Position numbers and translations under genes: made by a program. DNA of 64,000 nucleotides, taken from contig JAUMIR010000003.1 in assembly GCA_030847615.1 (NCBI GenBank), forward strand, positions 61,861,001-61,925,000, given 5' to 3'. The stretch comes from Gambelia wislizenii (lineage: Eukaryota; Chordata; Lepidosauria; Squamata; Crotaphytidae). A model generated the notes under the pieces. That model was not told the DNA's origin. It saw only the letters and a list, made by a program, of their open reading frames with translations, and did no database searches. Shown here piece by piece: positions 47,355 through 58,849 of this stretch; the first letter of the stretch is position 1, and each line of letters starts with the position of its first letter.

Positions 47355-47562
47355 ATTTTCCATCCTTCCTTCTCCTAGGATGGTTGCCATAAGGCTAGAG
47401 AGCCCATCCTGCCCTTTGACGCTCTTTGTCAGACCCTTCGGTTTTGACCTGTCTGGCATGGGAGACCCTACCGGTGGCTATTATGCCACCACCAGCATGG
47501 CTCAAAACATCATTAGGGTACGTAAGCCTCTCTCCCACGAGAAGGGGGCATCAATGGATGTC
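47355..47562 (+). other. Segment joined to the right LINE copy, unassigned
   Basis: It reads in a frame giving RPFGFDLSGMGDPTGGYYAT and continues in the same frame into the LINE protein at HLRRSTKISVYRA. It is not in the left LINE copy at the corresponding place. It may be part of another segment of the same LINE joined by internal deletion, or unrelated sequence. Confidence 0.4.
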
Positions 47563-48235
47563 AAACACCTGAGACGAAGCACAAAAATCAGTGTGTATAG
47601 AGCCATTGTACTGTCTATTCTCCTTTATGGGTCTGAAACATGAGTCACGTATCGCCACCACTTACGTCTCCTCTAACGCTTTCATCAGCGCTGTATATGC
47701 ACAACCCTAAATATACACTGGACTGACTATGTGACGAATGTTGCTGTCCTTGAGCAAGTAGGGATCACCAGCATTGAGGCCATGCTATTGAGAACACAGC
47801 TGTGCTGGGCAGGGCACATTTCTAGGATGGAGGACCATCACCTCCCAAAAATAGTACTCTACGGTGAACTCGCCATGGGTCAGCATAAGAGGGGCGCTCC
47901 AAAAAACCAATACAAGGACTCCCTGAAACAACATCTCAGACTCGGCCAAATTGATCACCAACAATGGTCCACCCTGGCCTCACATCGGGAGGCATGGAGA
48001 CGCACTATCCACAATGCTGCAGCCTTATTTGAGAACTCACGCCAAACAAGTCTTGAAGAGAAACGACAACGCAGAAAGAATCACAACCCGGAAACATCAC
48101 CCAAGGAGACCTTCTGCTGTGCTTTCTGCACCGGACATGTTTATCTCAGATTGGCCTTTTTAGTCATCAGCGTGCTTGCAGAAAGCGTGGGATGAGTCCT
48201 TCCTGAATCTTCATTTGCTAAAAAAAAAAAAGCCA
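47563..48235 (+). pseudogene. LINE RT C-terminal fragment (right copy)
   Basis: This is the same protein segment as 45515-46170 on the opposite strand: ISVYRAIVLSILLYGSET, an in-frame TGA in place of Trp, VTYRHHLRLL, an in-frame TAA, then VTNVAVLEQVGITSIEAM and HISRMEDHHLPKIVLYGEL. Its 3' end continues into an A-run (48221-48232) and AGCCAGAG, also present in the left copy. The 5' junction is at AAACACCTGAG. Inactive. Confidence 0.82.
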
Positions 48236-49000
48236 GAGAGAAAGAGATTTTCCATCCTGACTATGAAGAAATGTGCAGATACTGATAAATTCTGATCAAA
48301 ACCACATGAAATCCCCCCATCCCTACTAACTCACTTTTTAGATATAAAATGCATTAGGGACTAGGTTCACATTTGAGCTGCAACTTGCGCAATGCTTTCT
48401 TTTTCTTCTTTATTTTAATACTTCAGTGTACTGTATCCCAAAATTTCTTGTTGTCAGTATTTCTTTCAGTTAATATTGATGAAGCCATAGCCTTTGAAAT
48501 AGTGGCTGCACAATAACATTGACTTCTAGCTGCTATTTAATTATGTCAGAATGGACAGCCTGAAAATGTCTCAACTAGTATGGCTTAGGGAAATGAAGTG
48601 GGGTGTAGGCCACATTTCCCCCAGACAAAGCACTCTGCAGACCAGATGACATTGCCCCCCGCCACAAAAAAGACATTGGCAAATGTTGCCACTTTCACTG
48701 ATCACTGTGTCCCCAGCTGAAGGACTGGGTTAAAGTTTTCTACGTGGAATTTCAGCTAAGGACTCTGCTCTGCTCCCATTCCTGCTGCTGCTTTCTCATG
48801 CACAAAAGGACAGGAAGAACAAACAGTTCCTAGCTGGAGTTTCTGAGATCACTAGCTGTGAGTAGGTCATCCACACATCTATTCTCCATGTGAAGAAAAA
48901 GGTGAAAAATGTTCTGCTCAGTCCGTGCTCCCAGTAAGTCCTTGAGTACTGGCTGAAAGAGAGGAATATCAGTCCTTCCCCATGCAGAGGAGAAGAGAGA
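48236..49000. other. Unassigned stretch
   Basis: No recognised gene or repeat. Confidence 0.4.
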
Positions 49001-49002
49001 AA

Positions 49003-49337
49003 CAATGGACTTTTTCAGACGGGTTACTGCGCAAGAAGCTTGCGGAAGAGGTACAGTGCTTTTGCGCAGCAGGGGGTCCATTTCGGATGATGCCGTCCCT
49101 CTCTCAGCATTGTCCATGTCAGTTCCATGTACGATTGAAGGAAGCCGCACTATATATTACTCACGGAAGTTGTCTGTGAGTAAAATATGGCGCGGCTGCC
49201 TTCAATCGTACATGGAAGTGACACGGATGATGCCGAAAGAGGGACGGTGTCATCCAAAATGGACCCCCTGCTGTGCAACAGCGTTGTACCTCTTCCACAA
49301 GCTTCTTGTGCGGTAACCCTTGTCTGAAAGTCCAATA
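49003..49337. mobile_element. Symmetrical foldback MITE
   Basis: The two halves are inverted copies of about 155 bp with a short centre around 49160-49175. Left: GGTTACTGCGCAAGAAGCTT, AGCAGGGGGTCCATTT, CATGTACGATTGAAGG. Right: CCTTCAATCGTACATG, AAATGGACCCCCTGCTGTGC, AAGCTTCTTGTGCGGTAACC. The open frames from the two strands therefore give near-identical peptides (RVTAQEACGRGT in both), an artefact of symmetry. The AGACGGG/CTTGTCTG-type ends suggest a hAT relative, unproven. Confidence 0.8.
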
Positions 49338-49514
49338 TGATCTCAGGCAGTGCTCCGTAGAGAGGAGAACAAGTGGATTAGTTGAAATCATCATGGTGTC
49401 TCCAGTTCCAGTGCCTGGAAGGCTGAAATTGGAGCATCCTGGGCAGAGTTGTCTACGTATAAATGTTCGGATGGTATACTTTTCCATGGAAATTTTTCTG
49501 CTTGAGATCTCTCT

Positions 49515-50625
49515 TAAAAAAAAGAAACAACATTTATTTATAATGCCCTTTCCAACAAAGGGTATAACATCAAACATATATAATCAGACAAAGACAATAA
49601 AAATACAAAGACACTATATACATAAAATCCCCAACATCCAACCACCCACTACCCATCTCAGCAACCTCAGGCACAACTCAGCTTAATCCAGCAAATCAGG
49701 AAGGTCTTCACCCCTTACAGAAATGGGTGAGATCCTCCTCCAGTCAGAGGTCCAAAGGAAGACCATATCAAAGATGTGGAACCAGATCTTAAAAGGCTCA
49801 CAGCCTTGAGAGAGCTGTGCATGTTGGTAGAACAGGCAATAATCCTGTGCCTATAGATTTAAATTCCTAGATGGTGCATACCATGTTAGCTGAGCTGCCA
49901 GGTACTGGAGGAGATTAAGAGTGCAGAGCCCTAAATATAAGAACCAAAAGTTTAAAACAGGCCATGAGCTGAACTGGTAGCCAGTGAAGGAATCTGTTTG
50001 GGGAAGAAACATGTGAATGTTTATGGAGATTTAAAACAACTCAGATGGCACTGATCTGAATTAAAGCCAGAGGAAGATGATAATGAGAAGGCAAACCCAC
50101 TAGTAGGCTATTGCAATAATCCAGGAGTGACGTAACTGAACCCTGGACAAGCAGATGGGCAGTCTCAATGGACGAGAACCTACGGATCCTAAGGATGTTC
50201 AAAAGATGGAATTTACATGCCTTTGCTATTACCCAGATAAAGGGGCACAGGGACAAAGAATCATCCAGAAAAACTCCAAGGTTCATGGCAGCTGACACAG
50301 GCACCACTGTGCAACCCTGTAAATACAGTGGAGGGTGTGAAGAAGGGGCTACTGGATGGTCAGGCTGAAACACCAATATCTCTGTTTTTTTTCCATATTC
50401 AGCTTAAGACAGTAGGTGGTTATCCACAAAGAAGTACTCAACAAGCACCACAGACTTCCACACAGAGGTATCAATTAATTTAAAACTCTGGAAAATCTGT
50501 GTGTCATCTGCATAAATGTTATACTGAAAGCCCAAATCTGAAATTTAAAAAAATCCAAGGGGGATGATGTACAATGAAAAAAGAAGAGGACCCAAAACTG
50601 ATCCTTATGGTACCCCTACAGTTAC
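49515..50625 (-). pseudogene. L2-type LINE RT C-terminal fragment
   Basis: On the minus strand the frame 50376-50041 reads NLGVFLDDSLSLCPFI, then LLNILRIRRFSSIETAHLLV, then SVTSLLDYCNSLLVGLP, the segment after the catalytic palm in L2-like RTs. Further downstream (about 49900-50000) the LHWLP-type block can be followed with stops. The 3' end is AT-rich near 49515-49560 (CATTTATTTATAATGCCC). The catalytic palm lies upstream and was not retained in readable form. Confidence 0.72.
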
Positions 50626-50631
50626 AGTCAG

Positions 50632-50668
50632 TCCCTCCCTCCCTCCCTCTGTCTCTCTCTCTCTCTCT
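50632..50668. repeat. (CCCT)n-(CT)n microsatellite
   Basis: Short CCCT units are followed by about nine CT units. Confidence 0.85.
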
Positions 50669-50670
50669 TG

Positions 50671-52185
50671 TTATCTGAACTGTTATACTGATTATACTGA
50701 TTGATTATACAGTACTGATCTTCAATGTGCTAAATAAACCAGCATTGATATACCCTGGTGTTCAGTTGCCCATGGGTACACTGAAAAAATAATGTGACAA
50801 CCTTTTCATGTGCACAGTATAATTGACTTCTGCCCGTACTTGGCTTCTGAACCAGACTCATCTCTATCCTTCCGTCAAACAGAATGTTCATCTAGTTGTT
50901 CAGGATCAGATTTTTCTCAGGTGGAAATGGAACTGCGAAGTAGCGAGTGAGCAAAGCTGAAATTACTACAGTTAGACCTCAGCAAGTGAAAGTTAATCTA
51001 TTGATATAAGATACCAGGTACAGTTCTCTTTTGGTATGTAACTGACACAAAAATAGGTGTAAATATAGGGGAATTATGTGCTATCCTGTTTATGCTGGTA
51101 CAAACATACTAATAAAATAATTTCTCATAAAGCCTTAAATTTATTTGACTATAACATTTAAACCAAATACAACAAGTCAGACAACACTATTTAAAGTCCA
51201 GTTCCATTTTTTCCAGAAAACCCATATCACTGATCCCGGGCACAAGAAATCATGCTGCCAGACACCCAGCTTTCTGTGATGCCAAATATTACAACTGTGT
51301 ACTTGGATGTACTAGAAAACTACATGTCCCAAGGCTCTCATGCTGAGAAACAAGGGAAGAACAGCATGTTAGGAAAGAGTTGTAATTTATTTGTAATTGT
51401 TCATGGCCTGACCATCCCACAATGTGCAAGTTCTAGAGCAGGAGCAACAGGGTTTGAGATCTACAGAGCTGGAGCAAAGGAACTTAATAGAAAACTATTA
51501 ACTCAGTAAGGACCCTGAGAAAATTGAGAAGCTTATCCTCATTGCCAGAAGTATTGCAGTTTAATTGAAATTATTTGGATAGTATGCACTTTCCTTTTCC
51601 CATGAACAGCTACATTATTAAAGTATCATTTACTGATTTGACTTGCTCACCATACTCAGACACTTGAAAAAATGATAAGTAGTTCTAAGAGCATGAAAAT
51701 GCCAACGTTAGAGTATAAGATAGCACATGACTTGTGCTGTTGTGAGCCATGCTGCCATAGTTTGATGCAAGGAGACAAAATGGATTAAGATTATGTGTCT
51801 CATGAAATCAACCCAAACAGATGGGAAGCTGTAGAGAACTGCAAATAAAATGAAGTTAAAATGCAGGCAAAACATCTGTGCAAGAAGTCAAAGGGGAGAG
51901 GAGTATTCTGAGAATAAAATCTTTATTTCCACTAGTTTTTCCATTGCAGAGATGAGGGATGCTATTAATATATCAAATATTTTTGTAGCATGAGATAAGC
52001 TGATCACATATCCATAAAAACGCCAATTTGTAATATAGCTTTAATAGCCCATCTCTTCTGGTACATATGCCAAGTTAGAATTACATGCCAGAATTCCAAG
52101 AAGGCAGATCAAATTTCTGTTTTGTACAGTATTGTCTAAGTTTGTTTCAAAAATGAGGACTGGAATCCAGTATTGGAGTTGTGTC
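50671..52185. other. Unassigned AT-rich stretch
   Basis: No recognised gene or repeat family. Confidence 0.4.
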
Positions 52186-52190
52186 TCCAT

Positions 52191-52373
52191 AACGGGACTT
52201 GTCTGCTCTTGGAGCTAAGCAGGGTCAGCTCTAGTTAGTACTTGGGTGGGAGACTGCCAGTGAACACCAGGTGTTGTAGACTATATTTCAGAGGAAGGAA
52301 CTGGCAAACTGAGTACTCCTTGCCTAAGAAACCACTATGAAATTCATGAGGGTGTAATAAGTTGACAGATGTG
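52191..52373 (+). mobile_element. 5S-headed Sauria-type SINE
   Basis: The head CTTGGAGCTAAGCAGGGTC and TAGTACTTGGGTGGGAGACT preserves the 5S internal promoter region; ACCAGGTGTTGTAGACTATA joins it to the tail TTCAGAGGAAGGAACTGGC and CCTTGCCTAAGAAACC. The tail has lost a short block (ACCACCTC) seen in other copies. It is an uninterrupted reference for the split copy at 41334. Confidence 0.88.
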
Positions 52374-52920
52374 TAGTAATGATGCTCAAACACCCTCTGG
52401 GATTGTCATTGTAGAGCATACTTTATTTGTCCTGTAGGCTGGTTTATATAGGCTAGTGATCACATATACATTGTAAATCATTAGGTAATGTTTAGGTTGA
52501 GCCATTTAAGCTGGTCTTGCACTTGCAACATTACTGTAATTGAATTATAAGATATATACAGACATGCTCATTACCTGAATACACAAGAAGGGTTGCAAGA
52601 TACATACAGATGTAATTATAGCTGTACAGGTATAATCATTTGGGTACACAGATCTTGGCTTGGGGATTATTCTCAGTTCACCTAACACCTTCCTTGTTAA
52701 TTAGGAGGATGTCAGACTATGTGAAATCCCATGTGGGAGTGGGCTTTCCCGGGCATCCCAAAAATGCAAGTAGACACATCTCCTCTCTTTTTATTCTTTA
52801 CAGGACAGATTAGCCAATTGCTTATTGAGATGTAAGAGCTGGCGATGCTCTGTTACCAATTTTTTTTTTGGGGGGGGGAGACCGAATCAAGGAGATGACT
52901 TGAAGGTATATCTGTATTTG
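52374..52920. other. Unassigned stretch
   Basis: No gene recognised. A T-run followed by a G-run lies at about 52860-52878. Confidence 0.4.
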
Positions 52921-52924
52921 TGTG

Positions 52925-53090
52925 CGTGTGCATACCTTCAAGTCGCAGTCAACTTATGACAGCCCCATGAATTTCATTGGGTTCTCTTAGGCAAGGAATA
53001 CGGAGAGGTGGTTTTGCCAGTTCCTTCCTCTGAAATACAGCCTACAGCACCTGGTATTTGTTGGCAGTCTCGCATTGTCTATTTCCCCAA
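52925..53090 (-). mobile_element. Sauria-type SINE tail and 5S end, reverse
   Basis: ACCTTCAAGTCGCAGTCAAC, CCCATGAATTTCATTGGGTT and CCTCTGAAATACAGCCTACA followed by GCACCTGGTATTTG, the reverse of the SINE tail plus the last bases of a 5S-like head. The remaining head is lost. Confidence 0.8.
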
Positions 53091-53410
53091 GTGTTGGGAA
53101 ACCCACGTTGGCCACTAAACAAATAACAGATTTCCATCCTTGCTTCATACACAGTCCCCCACATGAGAAAATATTTCGAATAGTCTTCATTTAAACATCT
53201 GGGTAAAGAGTACACCTGCATGGATAATAAAAGTTTTTTCTCACTTTTCAGTGGCTTTAAAGCTGTGTCTTGTGTAGAGGCTGAGATACTAACATGGCAT
53301 GCATGGTTGTAAATTCCATAGACAGTAGTCATGATGGTGGTGAACAGAGATTAATATATTTATACTTCTGAACCAGGCTTGGAAAACATGTGGCCTTTTA
53401 AGATATTCTT

Positions 53411-55690
53411 AATAATAATAATAATAATAATAATGATAAAATTTATTTATACCCCACCACTCTGTTAAAAACAATCGGGGCGGCTTACAAAAATTAAAAT
53501 ACAAATACAGATTAAAATCCCTAAACACCACCCACCCCAACCCTCCCCCATAAAAACATATTAAACCAATATAAGTTAAAAACAACTAATCAAAAATCAC
53601 ATTTAAAAAATAATAAATAGCCAGCAGACTAAAAGAGGCCAGGAGCTCCTGAGACTGGGATCTAATTAGGAAAGGCCTGTCGAAAGAGATCCATCTTTAG
53701 TGCTTTTTAAAAGCTACTCAGGCTCGTCATCTGACAGATCTCATTCGGCAGGCTATTCCATAATTTGGGGGCGATTACCGAAAAGGCCCTCTGGGAGGTT
53801 GCAGACAACCTAGATTTTTGTGGCTGAAGCAAATTCCTCCCAGAGGACTGGAGTGTGTGGGGAGGATTGTATGGGAGGAGGCAGTTCCGAAGATAAGTTG
53901 GACCCAAGCCATTTAGGGCTTTAAAGGTAATAACCAACACCTTATACTGGGCCCGGAAACTGATAGGTAACCAGTGGAGAGATTTTAATACTGGAGTTAT
54001 ATGGTGTCTCCGAGATGTTCCCGAGACCACTCTGGCTGCCATATTTTGTACTAACTGAAGTTTCCGGATCAAGCATGAGGGTAGCTCCATGTAGAGCACA
54101 TTGCAGAAATCTAGACGAGAGGTTACCAGCGCGTACACCACAATCTCGAGGTCCCTTACTTCCAGAAAAGGGCGCAGCTGGCGTATCAGCAGAAGCTGAT
54201 AACAGGCGCTCCTGACCGTCATATTCACCTGACTAGTCATCTGAAGCGATGAATCAAAGAGCACCCCCAGACTGCGAACACAGTCCTTAACGGAGAGCGT
54301 GACCCCATCCAGGACTGCAGGTTGCAACCCAACTCCTGGTTTTGGTGCCGCTACCGTGAGCACCTCCGTTTTGTACGGATTTAATCTCAATCTGTTTTTC
54401 CTTATCCAGCCCATTACTGCTTTAAGACAATCATTAAGAGGAGAGACGCCATCTGAATTCAAGACCAACGATCGGGACAAGGAGAAATAGATCTGGGTGT
54501 CATCAGCGTACTGATAACACCCAGCCCCATAACTCCAAATAATCTCACCCAGCGGCTTCATATAGATGTTAAACAGCATCGGGGACAGGATGGCACCTTA
54601 TGGAACGCCACAAGTAAGCTCCTTTCTGCTGGAGCAGCTGTCCTCGAGCAGCACCCTCTGAGACCTGCCCGAGAGGAAGGATCGGAACCACTGGAGCGCA
54701 GTGCCTCTGATTCCTAACCCACTCAGGCGATCCAAGAGGATGCTGTGATCTATCGTATCAAAAGCCGCTGAGAGGTCTAAAAGCACCAACAGAGTCACAC
54801 TACCCCTGTTGATGCTTAGATGCAGGTTGTCGGTCAAGGCAGCCATGGCAGTCTCAACTCCAAATCCCATTCTAAAGCCAGTTTGAAATGGGTCTAGATA
54901 ATCGATTTCATCCAAGACCACTTGGAGTTGAAGAGCAACTGCCCTCTTAATCACTTTGCTCAAGAATGGTAACATAGAAACCGGCCTATAGTTGTTCATG
55001 TCCAGGGGGTCCAGGGAAGGTTTCTTCAGGAGCGGCCTAACGGCCGCTTCCTTTAAACAGGATGGAACACACCCTTCTCTGAGGGCTGCATTGATGATGT
55101 CTTTAAGGAACACCATCAAGGCACACACACACACACCCCAGATAGCCAGCCATGAAGGGCAAGGATTGAGAGGGCAGGTCATCTTCCTCACCCTACCAAG
55201 TAGCTTGTCCACGTCCTCAGTACTAATGGATTGAAATTGATCCTCTCTCTCTCTCTCTGGCTTTTCTCCAGTAAACTTACATCAACGGAGTTGCTGGACA
55301 CCTCGTTAATTGTTTCTGTCAAAATACTGCCATCTAAGTCGGCTCTTATCCAAGAGATTTTATCTGCAAAGAAGTTGTTAAACACATCATAGCAAGCTTC
55401 TGTTGGGTTAAGCAATGGGTTCTGCGCAGGTATAACCTGCGTCATGTCCCTTACCACCCTAAACAGCTCTGCTGGACGGGACTCTGCAGACGCAATACGT
55501 GCAAAGGAGAAGGATCTCTGTGCTGCACATATTGCCTCTCGATAGGACCAAAGAAAGTTCCTATGATGAGTCTTGTCGGATAAGAGTCGAGTTTTCTGCC
55601 AGTGGCGGTCTAGTCATTGTCCAACCCACTTCATTTTCCTAAGCTCTGATGTATACCATGGCTTATAGTTTGGAGCGGGTTGGAAAGGAC
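53411..55690 (-). mobile_element. L2-type LINE, 5'-truncated, reverse
   Basis: This is the longest LINE in the window. The 3' end is at the low coordinate with an (AAT)n tail (53411-53434) next to AAATTTATTTATACCCC. Coding sequence runs up to about 55457 on the minus strand, and the endonuclease at the 5' side is missing or unrecognisable, so the copy is 5'-truncated as most LINE copies are. Confidence 0.85.
53707..55457 (-). pseudogene. L2-type LINE reverse transcriptase (broken)
   Basis: The protein catalyses target-primed reverse transcription in intact relatives. N-terminal linker YDVFNNFFADKISWIRADL (55457-55188) is in a different frame from the rest, so there is one frameshift near 55200. 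Then NNYRPVSMLPFLSK, LDLSAAFDTIDH (motif A with the first catalytic Asp), FRSFLSGRSQR, CGVP, an in-frame TAA at 54598-54600 where relatives have Gln, then GAILSPMLFNIYMKPLG, QYADDTQIY (catalytic Asp pair intact), and the C-terminal SLHWLPISFRAQYKVLV and APKLWNSLPNEI. With only one stop and one frameshift it is the least decayed RT here. Confidence 0.9.
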
Positions 55691-56285
55691 GCTTAGACCA
55701 CAGATCCAAAAATCCTTGGGGTCTGTTGTTCTTGGACCACAGATCCCAAAATCCTTGCTATCTGGAGAGAGTTTCAGTCCAATAACATCTGGATGGTCAC
55801 CTGTCCCTTGTCCTGCTCTGAAAATCAGCAGTCAGGTTTTGCTTGACTTGTTTGAAGAGAGTTTGCTTAATCTGTATGACTGGGAACTCGAGATCATGCA
55901 CATGTTCAAAAATAATGCAGCTGTAGTGTTGATGGACAACTAAGATGAGCAGTAGCAACTTGTAAGCTAAGAACAGACAACTAGCTGAGCTCCTGCAATT
56001 TAGGCAATTGATCAGGTAAAACACAAGCTATAAACAGATGTAGGCAGGTGGGATTTAGTGCATATCATGTATTGAAAAGTCTGGTGTATTTTTATTTACC
56101 CTCTGCAGAAAGGGATTTTAATTTGTTGGGTGCTATATTTTCTTTGGCTGGTGAGTGTTTCAAATGTGGTCTAATTTTTAATGCTTTAATTCATTTTATG
56201 CTTTCATTGTGTTTGTAGTGCTTAACTGTTAGCTACTTAGAGTTATATTCATAGGAGAAAAGTGTAATGTAAATCAAATCAATAA
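55691..56285. other. Unassigned stretch with a LINE-tail-like end
   Basis: The sequence around 56160-56285 (TTTTTAATGCTTTAATTC, then TAGCTACTTAGAG and AATCAATAAAAA) looks like a LINE 3' end in + orientation, directly abutting the Helitron-like copy C. No coding. Confidence 0.4.
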
Positions 56286-56288
56286 AAA

Positions 56289-56895
56289 CTAGCTGTACCT
56301 AGTGTAACATATCCCATTAAAAAAAACTCCCCCCCAAATGCCCGGTAGACCTCACGACAACCCTGTAATGTAAGATGTAAGGTAAGGTAAGATGGTGGAT
56401 TTTTAAATTCCTCCTCCCCCTTCTCAGCATTCCACACTTTTCCCGGAATTGCTGAGGGTGACTTGCTCTGTTGCCCAGCTGCCACTGCCACTGCCAGTTG
56501 ACTGCCTGGGTCCTATCACAGGTGGCCCATTGCTGCTGCTGCCACCACCACTAGTTGACTGTTGGGGTCCTGTCGCAGTGGCGTCCTGCTGCTATCACCA
56601 GTTGACTGTCTGGGCCGCCACCACTGGATGCTGTTGTAGCGGCAGCAGCGGCATCCCACCACCCTAGCCTCCACCAGTTGACTGTTTGTGTCCCGTTGCA
56701 GGCGCCCATCACAGGCAGTTTGTTGCCACCGCCAGTTGACTGTCTGGGACCCAATCTGGGCCACAGATTGAGTAGCAGGAGGGGATTGTGAGGTGGAGAG
56801 GGAATTTGCATGTGGGTGGTGATTGGTTGGATGTGTTCCTTGAGCAGCCAATCAGCACACTGGGAAAGGCAACATACCCAAGAGTTTTATATAGA
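56289..56895 (-). mobile_element. Non-autonomous Helitron-like element, copy C
   Basis: On the plus strand it starts CTAGCTGTACC after A and ends TTTTATATAGA before T, i.e. TC...CTAG in the minus orientation with A/T flanks. It is about 180 bp longer than copies A and B because it has more internal units containing CAGTTGACTG(C/T)(C/T)TGGG, a variable-number array. GATA units follow the 5' border. Confidence 0.62.
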
Positions 56896-58555
56896 TAGAT
56901 AGATAACGTATACATATCACCACTTACTTGTTAACATCAAACTTGTATAAGTGGGACAGATGTCAGCTTGTTACTGTTCCATGTCTTTGGGATGCACAGT
57001 TTACTAAGCACATGCATAAGCCCAGCTAGGTAGAAATTAAGTTCTTCCTTTTCTTTTCCACTGAAGCACATAGCAAGGTTGGGCTCTTTCTGACCAAAGG
57101 ATATACTGTTTGGGTAGTACGGTAATGAGTTACATGTGTATCACATTGTTGCGTGTGCTGCCTGCCCTTGGGTTCTTATAAAATGACCTTCAGTTGGAAA
57201 ATTGTGAAGAATTCTGTCAACAAACACCTGACCCCCCTCAGGTTACTGCAGTAAGGGAGTGGTCTGTGAGCCGGCAGATATTCCTGTACACTGCCAGCTT
57301 GCATTAATTTTAAGGAACTGGGAATACTTGTATCTGCTGAAGCCACATATTTATGCAAATTGTACCTGTCTTTGCTACTCATCTGAAACCTACTGTCTTA
57401 CTAGGTTATCCTCCTGACACTTCTGGTTATAATCTTTCTTTGTTCTTTATGAGATCTAGGCTATAGTTGGTGAAAATGCACAATCAGCTCATTCCATGGA
57501 ATATTTTCTTTTGGGATGTGTATTACAGTTGATTTAGAGGATTTAAAAATGTCTTTTTGTTACCAACATGTTCCTCCTCGTTGCTTCATTTGTGTATGTA
57601 TTGCTTTTCAGGATATAAAGTGCTTTATAGCTCCCCTTTTATCAGTTCTTGCATCAACCCTATGAGATAGGTCAGGGTAAGAGATTACAACTTACATAAA
57701 GTTAGATAGTGAACTCCATGGCACATTAGTGGAGGTGTGTTTAACTATCTCCATCAAACAAAATTGAACCATTGATGCCTGCTTATGTGGGATGCTCTTT
57801 GCACTGGTCAGAATACTGAGCTACTTACTTTCGTATACACTGCCTGGTTTCAATAACTAGAACACTTCTGTACATAGAGGACAAAAGAGGCTCACTACAC
57901 CCCTGTACCATGGCCATACCTTTTATATGTCTCTAGCCTGTGTGGTATACAAAGCAGGGATGAAAGGACATTTGCTCAATTCACATTCAGATATGAACCT
58001 ACCTAATTTGTACTTCCCACACCAATATGTGCAGTGAAGCAGTTGTTCTTCAGGACTCACATTTCTTAATTTCTCCCATTTAAAAATGCATGTTTTTCTG
58101 AAAATCATTGCAAAAATGCATTATATTTTTGAGGAATGGTTTGTAGATTACATAAAATTAGGCAGAACAGAATACAACATGTATATATAGAAAAAAATAA
58201 AACAGGAACACTTTTTTATTTCAAACTTCAAAAAAGAAAATATAAAGTGCTGCAAACAAACTTAAGCCTGGAAAAAAGAGAAAGTGACTGAAACTGGAAC
58301 TGACAGATTTTTCTCTGCCTGACATGCTACTAGCTTATCCTGCATTGTTGCCTAACCCTCAAGCTGATTAATAATAGTTAATTTTTTCAATGAACAAAAA
58401 TGAAAATGAAAATGTTAAAAATATTAATAAAAACAAGGGGGAAATTCACTATTAAATGCAGTCTGAAGCAGCAGATCAAATAAAGAGTAAAGGCAGTTAA
58501 GGCACTTATTGTGAAGGAGAGAATATAAAAGCCCTCAAATGCCACTAAATTGAGA
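56896..58555. other. Mostly unassigned stretch
   Basis: AT-rich. The segment 57605-57720 (TATAAAGTGCTTTATAGC, then CATCAACCCTATGAGATAGG) resembles a very old core-SINE (MIR-like). No gene. Confidence 0.4.
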
Positions 58556-58569
58556 GAATAGGACAAATG

Positions 58570-58846
58570 TTACCATTGTTAAAAGATAATACTTGGCCCT
58601 CAAATTTCATGGGGATTAGGGGCATAGCAGCCCCATGAAAGTGGAAAAACTGCAAATATTGGCCTGATATTTTTTTAAGCTGAGAGAACACTTCTCTAGG
58701 CATTTGTAAGTTTTCCTTCTGCCAGAAATTGACCATAGAATCACACTGGAGGACCTACAAATGCCTAGAGACAACGTATTAATCAAATCTGTGAATAATC
58801 AAATCTCTGAGTGTTAAACCTGCAAATGTGGAAGGACAACTGTAAT
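58570..58846. mobile_element. Diverged Tigger-like element
   Basis: The right end GCAAATGTGGAAGGACAACT followed by GTA matches the right end of the copies at 24609 and 36864. The left end (CTTGGCCCTCAAATTTCATG) is diverged. Confidence 0.45.
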
Positions 58847-58849
58847 AAA

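Noticed and set aside
49005..49577. Overlapping 103-138-codon frames on both strands
   Set aside because: They are mirror images produced by the palindromic foldback and its surroundings, not a gene pair.
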